60,823 nt of DNA from Myxococcales bacterium (GTDB taxonomy: Bacteria > Myxococcota_A > UBA9160 > UBA4427), in NCBI GenBank assembly GCA_012960035.1, contig DUBZ01000125.1:2507-63329 (forward strand), in the 5' to 3' direction. How positions within the stretch are numbered: the first letter of the stretch is position 1; every line of letters begins with the position of its first letter. Both the position numbers and the translations under genes were made by a program. Under the pieces are notes generated by a model. That model did not search any database, was not told the DNA's origin, and was given only the letters and a program-made list of their open reading frames with translations. Shown one piece after another: positions 52,531 through 60,679 of this stretch.

Positions 52531-53388
52531 CTAACCATGAAATCGAATCAGCCCTTCTTGCGACATTGATGCCACCAGTTCGCCGCTCTCGGTATAGACC
52601 AAGCCCCGGTTGAAGCCGCGACCGCCAGCGGCCGCGGGCCCGTCTTGTACGAACAGCATCCATTCGTCTGCGCGAAAGTCGCGGTGGAACCAGATCGAGT
52701 GATCGAGGCTGGCCGCCTGAAACCGTTTGTCCATCCACGAGACGCCGTGAGGAAGCACGCAGGTGTCGAGAAGGTTCATGTCTGACACGTAGGCGAGTAG
52801 GCATTGGTGAAGGGCTCGATCGTCGGGAAGCGAACCGGCGGAGCGCACCCAAACGCCCATGAAGGGGGGGCGCTTCTCTGGGTCGAATTCGTCTATCGGG
52901 TCGATGACTTTTTGCTCAAAGGCGCGATTGCCGTCGTACCAATGTTTGAATTCTTCCGGCGCACGTTTGCGCGCTTCGGCGCGAACGATTTCAGGATCGG
53001 GCAAGTCATCAGGTCGCGGAACATCAGGCATCGGAATTTGATGCTCGAGACCCTTCTCTTCTTTTTGAAATCCAACCGACATGGCAAATATCGCCTTACC
53101 GTGTTGGATGGCAACGACGCGCCGGGTATTGAAACTCTTGCCGTCCCGAATGCGATCCACTTCGTAGAGGATGGGGGTCTTCGGATCCCCGGGCCGCAAG
53201 AAGTCGCCCTTCAGCGAATGCGCCACACGATCTTCTGAGACTGTCCGCGTTGCGGCGACCAGTGCCTGCCCAACTACCTGCCCGCCGAACACCCGTTGCG
53301 AGCGTTCTTGTGGACTGCGCCCTCGGAACAGATTCAGCTCGATCCCTTCGAGGTCGAGCAGGTCGATCAACGACTCGAGGGTCGTCAT
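52531..53388 (-). CDS. tesB: Acyl-CoA thioesterase II (TesB-like)
   Basis: 285 residues, double hot-dog. N-terminal QRVFGGQVVGQALVAATRTV near 33-52 and C-terminal SLDHSIWFHRDFRADEWMLF with SMSQEGLIRFHG at the end supply the family's Asp, Thr and Gln. It releases free acids from acyl-CoA. ATG 53388 overlaps the P450 stop as ATGA, so the longer open frame to 53466 is not the start. Confidence 0.9.
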   Translation of the reverse strand: MTTLESLIDLLDLEGIELNLFRGRSPQERSQRVFGGQVVGQALVAATRTVSEDRVAHSLKGDFLRPGDPKTPILYEVDRIRDGKSFNTRRVVAIQHGKAIFAMSVGFQKEEKGLEHQIPMPDVPRPDDLPDPEIVRAEARKRAPEEFKHWYDGNRAFEQKVIDPIDEFDPEKRPPFMGVWVRSAGSLPDDRALHQCLLAYVSDMNLLDTCVLPHGVSWMDKRFQAASLDHSIWFHRDFRADEWMLFVQDGPAAAGGRGFNRGLVYTESGELVASMSQEGLIRFHG

Positions 53389-54656
53389 GCGCTTTTCGGC
53401 CGCGTGGGTTTGTCGGCGAAGGTAATCGGGACGCTGCCCGGGACCCGGAACAGCGATCGCCCCCATTCGGTGGTTTCGTTTTCGAGCTTGAGATCATCGA
53501 AGCGTTCAACGAGAGTACGGATCGCGATCTGGGTTTCGAGGCGCGCGAGATGTGCACCCAGGCAGAAGTGTGCACCACCACCAAACGAAAGGTGCGCCGC
53601 CGTGTCTTTGCCTTTGGTGTAGCGGGTGATGTCGAAGCGCTCTGGATCCTCGAAAACTTCGGGGTCGCGATTCGCCGACGCGAGGACTGCGATGACTTCG
53701 TTGTCGGCTGGGATCACGTAGTCATCGAAGGTGAGTGCTTTATGAGTCACCCGCACGCTCGCCACGATGGGGCCCGAATAGCGCAGGCATTCTTCGACTG
53801 CACTCTCGGCAAGTTCGGGGTGCGCGCGAAGTTTCGCGAGCTCATCGGGGTGGCGGATCAACGTGGTGAGTCCATTGCCGATGAGGCCGATCGTCGTTTC
53901 GAAGCCCGCGATCAAGAGGCCAACGGATTGTGAAAGCAGTTCAAGCGGATCGAGTTTGTCGCCTTCTTCTTCAGCGGAGATGAGGACGCTCAATAGATCG
54001 TCGCCGAGATTCTTCCTGCGGCTTTCGATCAAGCTGTTGAAGTAGCCGATGAGGGACGCCCCGGCTGCTTCGACCTTGGCGGCAGTCTCGTCGTCGCCGA
54101 TGCCGCGAATCGTGAGCAAGCCATGGGTGGCGTCTGCTGTCCACTGCGTGAAGTCTTCCTGGTCTTCTGGTGGGACACCGAGCAACTCACAAATTAAGGT
54201 TGCCGGCACCGGCCGAGCGAGATCGCTCACGAGATCCATCTTGCCTGTCGGGGCGACGCGATCAAGCAGTTTGTGCGTGATGGCCTCGGCGCGCGGTCGC
54301 CATGCTTCGATCGCACGCGGCGTAAACGCTTTGCTCACGAGTTTACGCAGGCGCGTATGGGTAGGAGGGTCTTGAAGCAACATGAACAACCCACCGCCGG
54401 GCACTTGCTCGTCTTGGCCGGGAAGCAAGCCGTTGTTCAATCGCATGCCGGCGTCGGATGAACGCAGGACGCGATTGATATCGGCGTAGCGGGTCAGCCG
54501 CCAATTGCCTTCCGGTGTCAGGTTGACGGGCTGAGTTTCACGCAGGTGCTTGAAGGCCGAGTACGGATCTTCGACTTGCCCTTCAATGGGTTCGGACCCA
54601 TACCAGCCGGGAATGGGGGTCGTGCCGCCAGACGGCGTCGAATGTGAGTGGGAAAT
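53385..54656 (-). CDS. Cytochrome P450
   Basis: 423 residues. I-helix AGFETTIGLIGNG near 250, ExxR helix EECLRY near 290, and the haem-binding FGGGAHFCLGAHLARLE with Cys365. Soluble bacterial CYP: hydroxylates a lipophilic substrate with electrons from an external ferredoxin, none of which is nearby. I place the start at ATT 54656: a perfect AAGGAG sits seven bases upstream and homologues begin shortly before PIPGWYG. The nearest conventional codon is GTG 54707, which has no ribosome-binding site and would add 17 residues of unlikely sequence. Coupled to tesB by ATGA; 79 bp after a VOC gene. Confidence 0.9.
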   Translation of the reverse strand: MSHSHSTPSGGTTPIPGWYGSEPIEGQVEDPYSAFKHLRETQPVNLTPEGNWRLTRYADINRVLRSSDAGMRLNNGLLPGQDEQVPGGGLFMLLQDPPTHTRLRKLVSKAFTPRAIEAWRPRAEAITHKLLDRVAPTGKMDLVSDLARPVPATLICELLGVPPEDQEDFTQWTADATHGLLTIRGIGDDETAAKVEAAGASLIGYFNSLIESRRKNLGDDLLSVLISAEEEGDKLDPLELLSQSVGLLIAGFETTIGLIGNGLTTLIRHPDELAKLRAHPELAESAVEECLRYSGPIVASVRVTHKALTFDDYVIPADNEVIAVLASANRDPEVFEDPERFDITRYTKGKDTAAHLSFGGGAHFCLGAHLARLETQIAIRTLVERFDDLKLENETTEWGRSLFRVPGSVPITFADKPTRPKSA

Positions 54657-54663
54657 GACGGAT

Positions 54664-54669
54664 CTCCTT
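54664..54669 (-). promoter_or_regulatory. Ribosome-binding site deciding an ATT start
   Basis: AAGGAG on the minus strand, seven bases before ATT 54656-54654. No ATG, GTG or TTG lies at a usable distance in the P450 frame, so this site argues for initiation at ATT. Confidence 0.5.
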
Positions 54670-54735
54670 GGCGCGTCGAGGCGAAGATTAGCGCAGTTGA
54701 TCTCCACCGAGGAACATCGCGCCGGGGGTCAATCG

Positions 54736-55374
54736 CTAAGAAAGAGAAAGCGAGCCGTTCGGCCCGGTCAGGACCGCGCGAAGTTTCGGCTCGTTGGCTT
54801 CTTTGATTTTCAGGGCGCAGCCTAGCGCGTCGAGGTCGGCAGTGATGGAACTGGGCGCAGGGTGTTCTGCTGAAAAACTTCTGAGTTCGCAAACGTCTTC
54901 AGCATTGCTTGCTGCTTGCGTCGGGTGACGTGCGTCGCCCCAATCGATCACAAATGGCACCAACCCGTCGCCACGCGGCGTCGGGTTGAGGGTGAGCTTC
55001 CAATTCAAAACCGTGCCGTCAGGCTCTTCGCGGGACATTGCCAGTACCACGCCAGGGTCGAAGCCAATGGCTCGCGCGAGTTCGACGTCGGCTTCGATTG
55101 CGCGGCTACGCGCCGCCCAGGTGACGAGCCGCGGCGCTTCGAGGGTATCCAGTCCAAACGGGCGTGGATGTTCGGGTGCGGGTCCGTCCGGGTCGCGCGC
55201 AATGAGTTCGAGGTAAGTGTCACCACGAAAGGGAAGGATGGCGTTGTGGGTTCCCATGCCCGTGTGTCGGCCGCCGAAGGCCGGGCTCACGCCGAGTGCG
55301 GAATCAAAAGATGCGATTGCCGCGGTGAGATCGGGGACGGCGTACACCAGGTGATCCAGGCGAAGACGTTCCAT
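54736..55374 (-). CDS. VOC / glyoxalase-like domain protein
   Basis: 212 residues. Begins LRLDHLVYAVPDLTAAIASFDSALG, typical of the glyoxalase-like (PF13468-type) VOC proteins, with FRGDTYLELIARD near 49-61 and VPFVIDWGDARHP near 140. Function unknown. ATG 55374 has a perfect GGAGGTGA upstream. It lies between a broken small gene and the P450 gene on the same strand. Confidence 0.75.
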   Translation of the reverse strand: MERLRLDHLVYAVPDLTAAIASFDSALGVSPAFGGRHTGMGTHNAILPFRGDTYLELIARDPDGPAPEHPRPFGLDTLEAPRLVTWAARSRAIEADVELARAIGFDPGVVLAMSREEPDGTVLNWKLTLNPTPRGDGLVPFVIDWGDARHPTQAASNAEDVCELRSFSAEHPAPSSITADLDALGCALKIKEANEPKLRAVLTGPNGSLSLS

Positions 55375-55396
55375 TAAATGTCACCTCCACAAAAAA

Positions 55397-55845
55397 TCAA
55401 TGTTCGGGCGCCACCCACTTTACCGGTTCGAAGAACTTCTGAATCTCAGGAAGGACTTCCGACATCTGATGGCGCCCCCAAGTGACCGCTTGGTCGAGTT
55501 CGTGCCGAGTGTCGTGAGCACGCGTCGTCGCCAGCCCGCGAGTTGTGGGGACCGGACCTTGATGTCGGGTCGCTTCGTGCGGCCACCCTTTTTGGCGGCA
55601 CCGGGCTGGAAGACGTCAAGCGCTGCTAAAGCGAGGGCGTAGCGTAGGTGATGCTCGCTGCGTCGATTGATGACGCCCGGGTGTTCGAACAAGCCTTGAA
55701 TCAGCTTGCTTTCCATTCGTTGCAAATGAAGGAGTTGCTCTTCCCGGTCGGGAATGGGTAGGGGCGACGAAGTCACGGAATCTCGATGATGGGGAGGGGC
55801 GTCGCCTGGCGCGGCCGCGCTCAAAGGAGAGAAGAGTCTAGTCAC
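55397..55845 (-). pseudogene. Small gene of unknown function with probable frameshift
   Basis: From GTG 55845 one frame gives credible sequence (REEQLLHLQRMESKLIQGL, GVINRRSEHHLRYALALAAL) but ends in unlikely basic sequence at 55420. A different frame over the last 120 bases reads RHELDQAVTWGRHQMSEVLP then EIQKFFEPVKWVAPEH and stops at 55397, only 22 bp before the VOC start, which is the spacing expected in this operon. I therefore read one gene of about 148 codons with a single frame slip somewhere between about 55515 and 55570. I do not recognise the family. It could be a sequencing error rather than a dead gene. Confidence 0.45.
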
Positions 55846-55896
55846 AGTGAGAGATGGAGGCGAACGCTTTGTTCCGAAACACGGCAGATCTCGATC

Positions 55897-55925
55897 TTGG
55901 CGAATAGCAGGTCAGCGTGCATAAT
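55897..55925 (+). promoter_or_regulatory. Sigma70-like promoter for gpsA
   Basis: TTGGCG, a 17-bp spacer, then CATAAT, matching the consensus hexamers at 4/6 and 5/6. It lies about 110 bp before the gpsA start in the divergent gap, on the right strand. It is the best promoter match I found in the window. Confidence 0.5.
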
Positions 55926-56037
55926 TGCGTTCTGTTCGCTGCCAACAGTCGGAGTCGAGACCCCAAGCCGTCGAGTGGCAACGCAGCACTGATCTGTCTC
56001 ATTGGCAGTCAAACGCATGATCGAACAAAGGATCAAC

Positions 56038-57039
56038 ATGCAACTCCGTGTTTCAGTTCTGGGTGCCGGTTCGTTTGGTACCACCATTGCTCACCTCGCG
56101 ACCAACAACGCGCCGACGGTGCTGTGGTGCCGGCGCAAAGAAACCGCAGAGGAGATCAACGCGGAACACACCAATGACGCCTATCTGCCGGGGCATCAAA
56201 TTGCTCCCGGGCTGCGCGCGACGAGTTCGCTCGAAGAGGCGGTGAGCCAGGCAGATGTTGTTGTGATGGGTGTGCCATCCCTGGGCTTGCGCGAGGTACT
56301 GGAAGACGTCAAGCAACACATTCGACCGTGGGTCCCGGTCGTGAGTCTCGCGAAGGGTTTGGAGGCAGGGACTCGGCTGCGCATGACCGAGGTCATTAAC
56401 GAAGTACTTCCCGATCATCGCGCCGGCGCCCTCACCGGCCCGAACCTCGCCAAAGAGATCATGGCGGGCTTCGCGGCCGCCAGCGTCATCGCGTTCGACG
56501 ACGTCGACACCGCGCGTCAACTGCAAGGTGTCTTCAACACCGGACTCTTGCGCATGTACACCAACAGAGACGTGATCGGCTGCGAACTTGCCGGCGCACT
56601 AAAGAACGTCATCGCGATTGCGGTGGGGATGGGGGACGGCCTTGGGGTCGGCGACAACACGCGCGCAGCGGTCATGACGCGAGGCCTTTCGGAACTCACC
56701 CGCCTGGGTGTTGCAATGGGGGGAGAGCCCGCGACCTTCGCAGGGCTCGCGGGTGTTGGCGATCTCATCGCGACGTGTGCCAGCCGTCAGAGTCGTAATC
56801 GCTTCGTCGGGGAAGAACTCGGTAGGGGGCGTACTGTCGAGGAAATTACGGGCGACATGAACCAGGTCGCAGAAGGAATCAAGACGAGTCGCGTCGTGAT
56901 GGAACTGGCGTCAAAGTACGACGTCGACCTGCCGATCTGTCGCGAAGTCTACGGCGTGATCTACGAAGGTCGGAAGGCCACCGATGCCTATAGCGGGTTA
57001 ACGCGACGCGAACCGGGTGCAGAGCACGAAACCGGATAG
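56038..57039 (+). CDS. gpsA: NAD(P)-dependent glycerol-3-phosphate dehydrogenase
   Basis: 333 residues. Rossmann motif VLGAGSFGTTIA (7-18), GVPSLGLREVL near 79, SLAKGLE near 102-108, TGPNLAKEIMAGFAAA near 129-144 and the catalytic-lysine segment CELAGALKNVIAIAVG near 179-194, with the C-terminal QVAEGIKTS near 277. It makes sn-glycerol 3-phosphate from dihydroxyacetone phosphate, the substrate of the PlsB encoded at 41.6 kb. ATG 56038 has AAAGGAT upstream. Confidence 0.93.
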   Translation: MQLRVSVLGAGSFGTTIAHLATNNAPTVLWCRRKETAEEINAEHTNDAYLPGHQIAPGLRATSSLEEAVSQADVVVMGVPSLGLREVLEDVKQHIRPWVPVVSLAKGLEAGTRLRMTEVINEVLPDHRAGALTGPNLAKEIMAGFAAASVIAFDDVDTARQLQGVFNTGLLRMYTNRDVIGCELAGALKNVIAIAVGMGDGLGVGDNTRAAVMTRGLSELTRLGVAMGGEPATFAGLAGVGDLIATCASRQSRNRFVGEELGRGRTVEEITGDMNQVAEGIKTSRVVMELASKYDVDLPICREVYGVIYEGRKATDAYSGLTRREPGAEHETG

Positions 57040-57058
57040 AGCGCACAGAAGCATCGCG

Positions 57059-57952
57059 CTATGCGAGCCCGTCGTCGGCTGCGCGAAGCAATGTCGTGAT
57101 CACGTCATTTAAGGGAGTCGCGATACCGTGCTTACGGCCTCGCGCACCCACCACCGCATTGCGTGCTTGCCATTCGAGCTTGCGGCCCGCGCGCCGATCC
57201 GCGGTGATCGACGACCAGTGACCGGGGGCGGCACCCAAAACCATTCGCAGTGCTTTCTCCGGCGCATCATCGGGAAGCTTCGCACCCTCGGCGCGACCGA
57301 CTGCAAGCACTTCCCCCATCAGCTCAAGAATGAGCGATCTGATTTCGGGGTCCGCCGCGATCGCGTTTTTGCGTAAGACTAGGGCGCATACGCCACCCAA
57401 CGCTGCGTTGTTCAGGAGCTTCCACCACGCTTGGGTCGTGAAGTCGTCGCTGACGTTGATGTTCGTGCGTGCACCCTCGAACAAGGCTGCGAAATCGTGA
57501 CCTGTTTTGCGTTCGGGCACGATCAGTGTTCCCGAATGCATTTGTTCAATCTTGCCCGCGGCGTGTTTTTCGGCCGGAACTTGAACGATCACCGGCAGAA
57601 CCTTCATTCCGTTGGGCAACAGGGGCGCGATTCGCTCTTCGTGGTCAACACCATTTTGCAGCACAACAACGACTGTGTTGAGCCCGCACAACTGCTCGAA
57701 CCACGGAGTCGCGCCGGCGCTTTGATGGGCTTTCGTGGCCAGCAAAACCCAATCGACGGGGCGGGCATTGCTGGGTTCCGTCACCACCGTGGCTTCGACC
57801 CGCGACTCGCCCGCCGGGTGGCGGACTTCGAGGGCCGTAAACGGGGTCCGGGTGCAGAGTTGAACATCGTGGCGCCCAAGATCCAAGAGGTCCGCCGCAA
57901 TGGACCCGCCGATTGCGCCGATCCCGACGACTGCGATATTGCTTCCCGACAT
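57059..57952 (-). CDS. Ketopantoate reductase-like (ApbA/PanE family) oxidoreductase
   Basis: 297 residues. N-terminal GIGAIGGSIAADLL (6-19), LLATKAHQS near 71-79, LQNGVDHEERI near 98-108 and the C-terminal catalytic-lysine helix TQAWWKLLNNAALGG near 174-188. Family members reduce 2-dehydropantoate to pantoate with NADPH, but many paralogues act on other 2-oxo acids, so I leave the symbol empty. ATG 57952 has AAAGGG upstream; ATG 57967 is open but without a site. Confidence 0.8.
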   Translation of the reverse strand: MSGSNIAVVGIGAIGGSIAADLLDLGRHDVQLCTRTPFTALEVRHPAGESRVEATVVTEPSNARPVDWVLLATKAHQSAGATPWFEQLCGLNTVVVVLQNGVDHEERIAPLLPNGMKVLPVIVQVPAEKHAAGKIEQMHSGTLIVPERKTGHDFAALFEGARTNINVSDDFTTQAWWKLLNNAALGGVCALVLRKNAIAADPEIRSLILELMGEVLAVGRAEGAKLPDDAPEKALRMVLGAAPGHWSSITADRRAGRKLEWQARNAVVGARGRKHGIATPLNDVITTLLRAADDGLA

Positions 57953-58087
57953 GTCGAACCCTTTCATCTGCCGCCACGTTCGAATTGATTCGGACTGGTG
58001 ACCGGCATACCGTACGTCTCGACTCTACCGGACACGCGTAGCGGGAGCGTTGTGCGAAACCATTTCGATTGCCGTGGGTTCAAGAGA

Positions 58088-58681
58088 ATGTTGAAAACAC
58101 GCGTGCCCGCAGCGGAGAGCAAATTGACGTATCGAAACCTAATTCTGACATTGTTGACTTGTTTGCGAGTCGGTGCGGATGGGGTCGCGCTCGCGAGTTC
58201 GCCCGGTGAGCTGTCGCAGCTAAACGGGCGTTGGAAACTCGACTGGGAAAAATCTGAATCGATGGATTCCGCCATGGATCTCCTCGAAGTCCCTTGGCTG
58301 GTCAAGAAGATGTCGGGCGTGGTGACGATCCACGCCACGTTTGAAGTCACACCCTCTACGTGCGAAAGCTGTGCGGCCAACCTGCGAATCCTGAATGAAA
58401 ACCCGATCAAGGATACGACGCGCCGCGTGATCCTCGACGGCGAGCCGGTCGCCCACACCGACCCGCTCGGAAACGTTTCAATGGACAGCTTTATTTGGTC
58501 CGAAGAAACGGGACTCGAAATGGTTCGAGAGCGTGTTCTGAAGAGTGGAAAGAAGGCGAAGATCATCGACGTTCGGTTTGTTGAAGACGATCTCGCGAGC
58601 ATGGTGTCGGTGATGACGGTTTTCATCGATGGAGAAGAGCGGGCCAAGGTACGTCGCGTTCTCACCCGGGTCGACGACTGA
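58088..58681 (+). CDS. Exported protein of unknown function, lipocalin-like
   Basis: 197 residues from ATG 58088. A basic start and hydrophobic LTYRNLILTLLTCLRVG suggest a signal peptide, though with an untypical cleavage region. The mature part starts LSQLNGRWKLDWEKSESMD and continues as alternating strands, which resembles lipocalin-like beta-barrels that bind small lipids. It contains a CESC pair (near 93-96). I do not recognise a named family. 50 bp before the selenoprotein gene on the same strand; they may be cotranscribed. Confidence 0.55.
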   Translation: MLKTRVPAAESKLTYRNLILTLLTCLRVGADGVALASSPGELSQLNGRWKLDWEKSESMDSAMDLLEVPWLVKKMSGVVTIHATFEVTPSTCESCAANLRILNENPIKDTTRRVILDGEPVAHTDPLGNVSMDSFIWSEETGLEMVRERVLKSGKKAKIIDVRFVEDDLASMVSVMTVFIDGEERAKVRRVLTRVDD

Positions 58682-58710
58682 AAAAGCGAACTTTCACGCT
58701 AGCCTCTAGG

Positions 58711-58722
58711 CCAGCGCGCTGG
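58711..58722 (+). promoter_or_regulatory. Palindrome next to the selenoprotein ribosome-binding site
   Basis: CCAGCGCGCTGG is a perfect 12-bp palindrome overlapping the GGAGG ribosome-binding site (58721-58725) of the next gene. Flanking GCCT and AGGC can extend the pairing, so the site could be hidden in an RNA hairpin or bound by a dimeric protein. Confidence 0.3.
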
Positions 58723-58731
58723 AGGCCAACG

Positions 58732-59850
58732 ATGTCATCGATCCGACCTGTAGATTCACCGCTCCACATTCGCGACGACCTCGCCGCGGCACAAGCGCAA
58801 ATGCTTGCTTGCCTGACTGAGCCGGGCACGTGGTGGACGGGGACAGAGCGTCGCGCGATAGCGCTCGAAGCGCGCGCCGCCCGCGACTGCGCGTTGTGCG
58901 CCGAACGCAAAGTGGCCTTGTCTCCGTTTTTAGTTGACGGGTTCCATGACGGGCCCGCCGAACTCGACAGCGCAGTCGTCGACGTGATCCACCGCATCGT
59001 GACCGACCCAGGGCGGCTCGTGCGCAGCTGGTATAAAGGGGTCATCGCAGACAGCGGCTTAACGCCCGAGCGATATGTTGAACTCGTGGCTGCGACCGTG
59101 ATCATGAACGCAGTTGATGTCTTTGCCCGCGCGGTTGGATATGCCCCCCCGGCCTTGGCCGAAGTGACCGCCGGAACGCCGTCGAAAGAGCGCCCGCTCT
59201 CGGCAACAGTAGAGGGAGCTTGGGTTCCGCAAATTCCGGTCGGGGGCGACGACTGGACTGCGCTTTACGAAGACCGCGAAGCCGTGCCTCAAATTGGTCG
59301 TGCCTTGAGTCTCGTTCCCGCCGAAGTGAATCTGCTGAACTCAGTTTCGGCTTCGCACTACATGCAACTCGACGACGTGTCCAACCCGATGCACGTTGAG
59401 CCGGGGCGTGCGATTGACCGGTTGCAAATGGAACTGGTTGCTTCGCGTGTGTCTGCCGTCAACGAATGCTTTTACTGAACGACCGCGCATGCGAGCCTGC
59501 TCCGTGCGAGCGGTGGGATGAGTGGAGCGAAAGTAGATCTTGCGGCGGTGAACGACGGCGCCGTTGATTCAGGCGTGACCTTTGGTGCAGAGCTTTTGGC
59601 ATACACCGACGCGGTGATGTCTCGCGACGCCGAAGCGATCACGAAGACCCGTGACGAACTCGGTGCCAAGATCGGCACCGACGGCATTGTTGATACAGCG
59701 GCAATCATTTCGATGTTCAACGTTGTTGATCGGATCGCGGATTCGACCGGGATTCCGATCGACGAGGGCTTCACCCATGACATGCGCTACGGAATCGGGG
59801 CGGAGTTGGGAATGAGCCACCTCACGCCAGAAGAACGCGCGAGTCGATAG
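58732..59850 (+). CDS. AhpD-like alkylhydroperoxidase-related selenoprotein (in-frame UGA = Sec)
   Basis: One 372-residue chain if UGA 59476-59478 is read as selenocysteine. The frame before the UGA ends SRVSAVNECFY; the frame after it continues without a break as TTAHASLLRASGG and runs 123 more codons to TAG 59848. AhpD-family proteins have CxxC followed within three residues by H at this place (CfYCttaHa), so the UGA replaces the second redox cysteine, giving C246-F-Y-U249. The N-terminal half has an AhpD-like segment with ordinary cysteines (C53-A-L-C56). A hairpin right after the UGA is placed like a bacterial SECIS. Probable role: thiol/selenol peroxidase or disulfide redox. ATG 58732 has GGAGG upstream. 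Alternative: a nonsense mutation splitting the gene at 59478. Confidence 0.82.
59482..59514 (+). promoter_or_regulatory. SECIS-like hairpin after the in-frame UGA
   Basis: Starting three bases after the UGA, ACCGC pairs with GCGGU, then GCA with UGC (GA bulge on the 3' side), then UG with CG, leaving an 11-base apical region CGAGCCUGCUC that can fold further. The loop starts about 16 bases from the UGA and has a G in its first two positions, as I recall for bacterial SECIS elements. Folded by hand, not computed. Confidence 0.55.
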
Positions 59851-59872
59851 CCACGCGTGAAAGGCTGGCCCG

Positions 59873-60679
59873 CTAGTCCTGATTGAAGACAGGCTTTCGC
59901 TTTTGAAGAAACGCCTGCATTCCTTCGATCTGATCCTTCGTTCCCATCGTGGCGTGTACCGCCTTGCGTTCTGCTGCGATGCCATCGGCAACGGCTTGCG
60001 AGCCCGCGCCCACCACCGCGCGCAGCACTTCGGCGACTGCCCGGGCAGGCATTTCTGATAGTTCGTGGCCGAGCTTCTTTGCGCGGTCGAGTAACACATC
60101 GTTGGGCCACACTTCGTTGACCAAACCGATGCGAAGTGCCTCGGGCCCGTCGATCTTTTTACCCCGTAAGATCATGTCGAGCGCGTGATCTCGTCCGACG
60201 CACTGAGTGAGTCGCGCCGAGCCGCCCCATGCCGGCACGGTGCCCAGATCCATTTCGGGGAGTCCGATCTTCGCACCGTCACGGGCTGCAAGACGGAAAT
60301 GGCAAGCAAGTGGGAGCTCGAGTCCGCCGCCGAGGCAGTAACCAAACAATGTGGCGATGACGGGTTTGTCCAAGTTCTCGATCGCCAAGAGCACGCGAAG
60401 GCGCTGATCGAAGACCGCATCCGCGCTTCCCTTGCGCTTAATGCCCTCAGGCAATTGCTTGAGGTTCATGCCGACGGAAAAATTTGCATCTCCGGCTCCG
60501 GTGATCACAACGGCCCCGGCACTGTTGTCTGTCGACAGGCCCTCGATGACTTCCTCGAGAGTATCCATGAACTCGAGGCTCATTCGGTTCATCGGAGCGT
60601 CGTTGATCGTGATGGTGGTGACGCGGCCTTCTTGTTCCACCAGGAGCGGGGCCTTGTTGTCATGCTCGATGTCGGGCAA
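59873..60679 (-). CDS. Enoyl-CoA hydratase/isomerase
   Basis: 268 residues, crotonase fold with both catalytic glutamates: GGGLELPLACHFRLA near 117-131 and GLPEMDLGTVPAWGGSARL near 139-157. Oxyanion motif NFSVGMNLKQLP near 67-78. A hydrating or isomerising step of beta-oxidation is likely; W in PAWGG varies from the usual PGAGG. Start TTG 60679 has GAGGAG seven bases upstream; ATG 60706 is open but lies before that site. Confidence 0.85.
   Translation of the reverse strand: MPDIEHDNKAPLLVEQEGRVTTITINDAPMNRMSLEFMDTLEEVIEGLSTDNSAGAVVITGAGDANFSVGMNLKQLPEGIKRKGSADAVFDQRLRVLLAIENLDKPVIATLFGYCLGGGLELPLACHFRLAARDGAKIGLPEMDLGTVPAWGGSARLTQCVGRDHALDMILRGKKIDGPEALRIGLVNEVWPNDVLLDRAKKLGHELSEMPARAVAEVLRAVVGAGSQAVADGIAAERKAVHATMGTKDQIEGMQAFLQKRKPVFNQD

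Noticed and set aside
59518..59850. Separate 110-codon gene
   Set aside because: It is in phase with the preceding frame across a single UGA, has no ribosome-binding site of its own, and lacks the redox motif without the upstream part.
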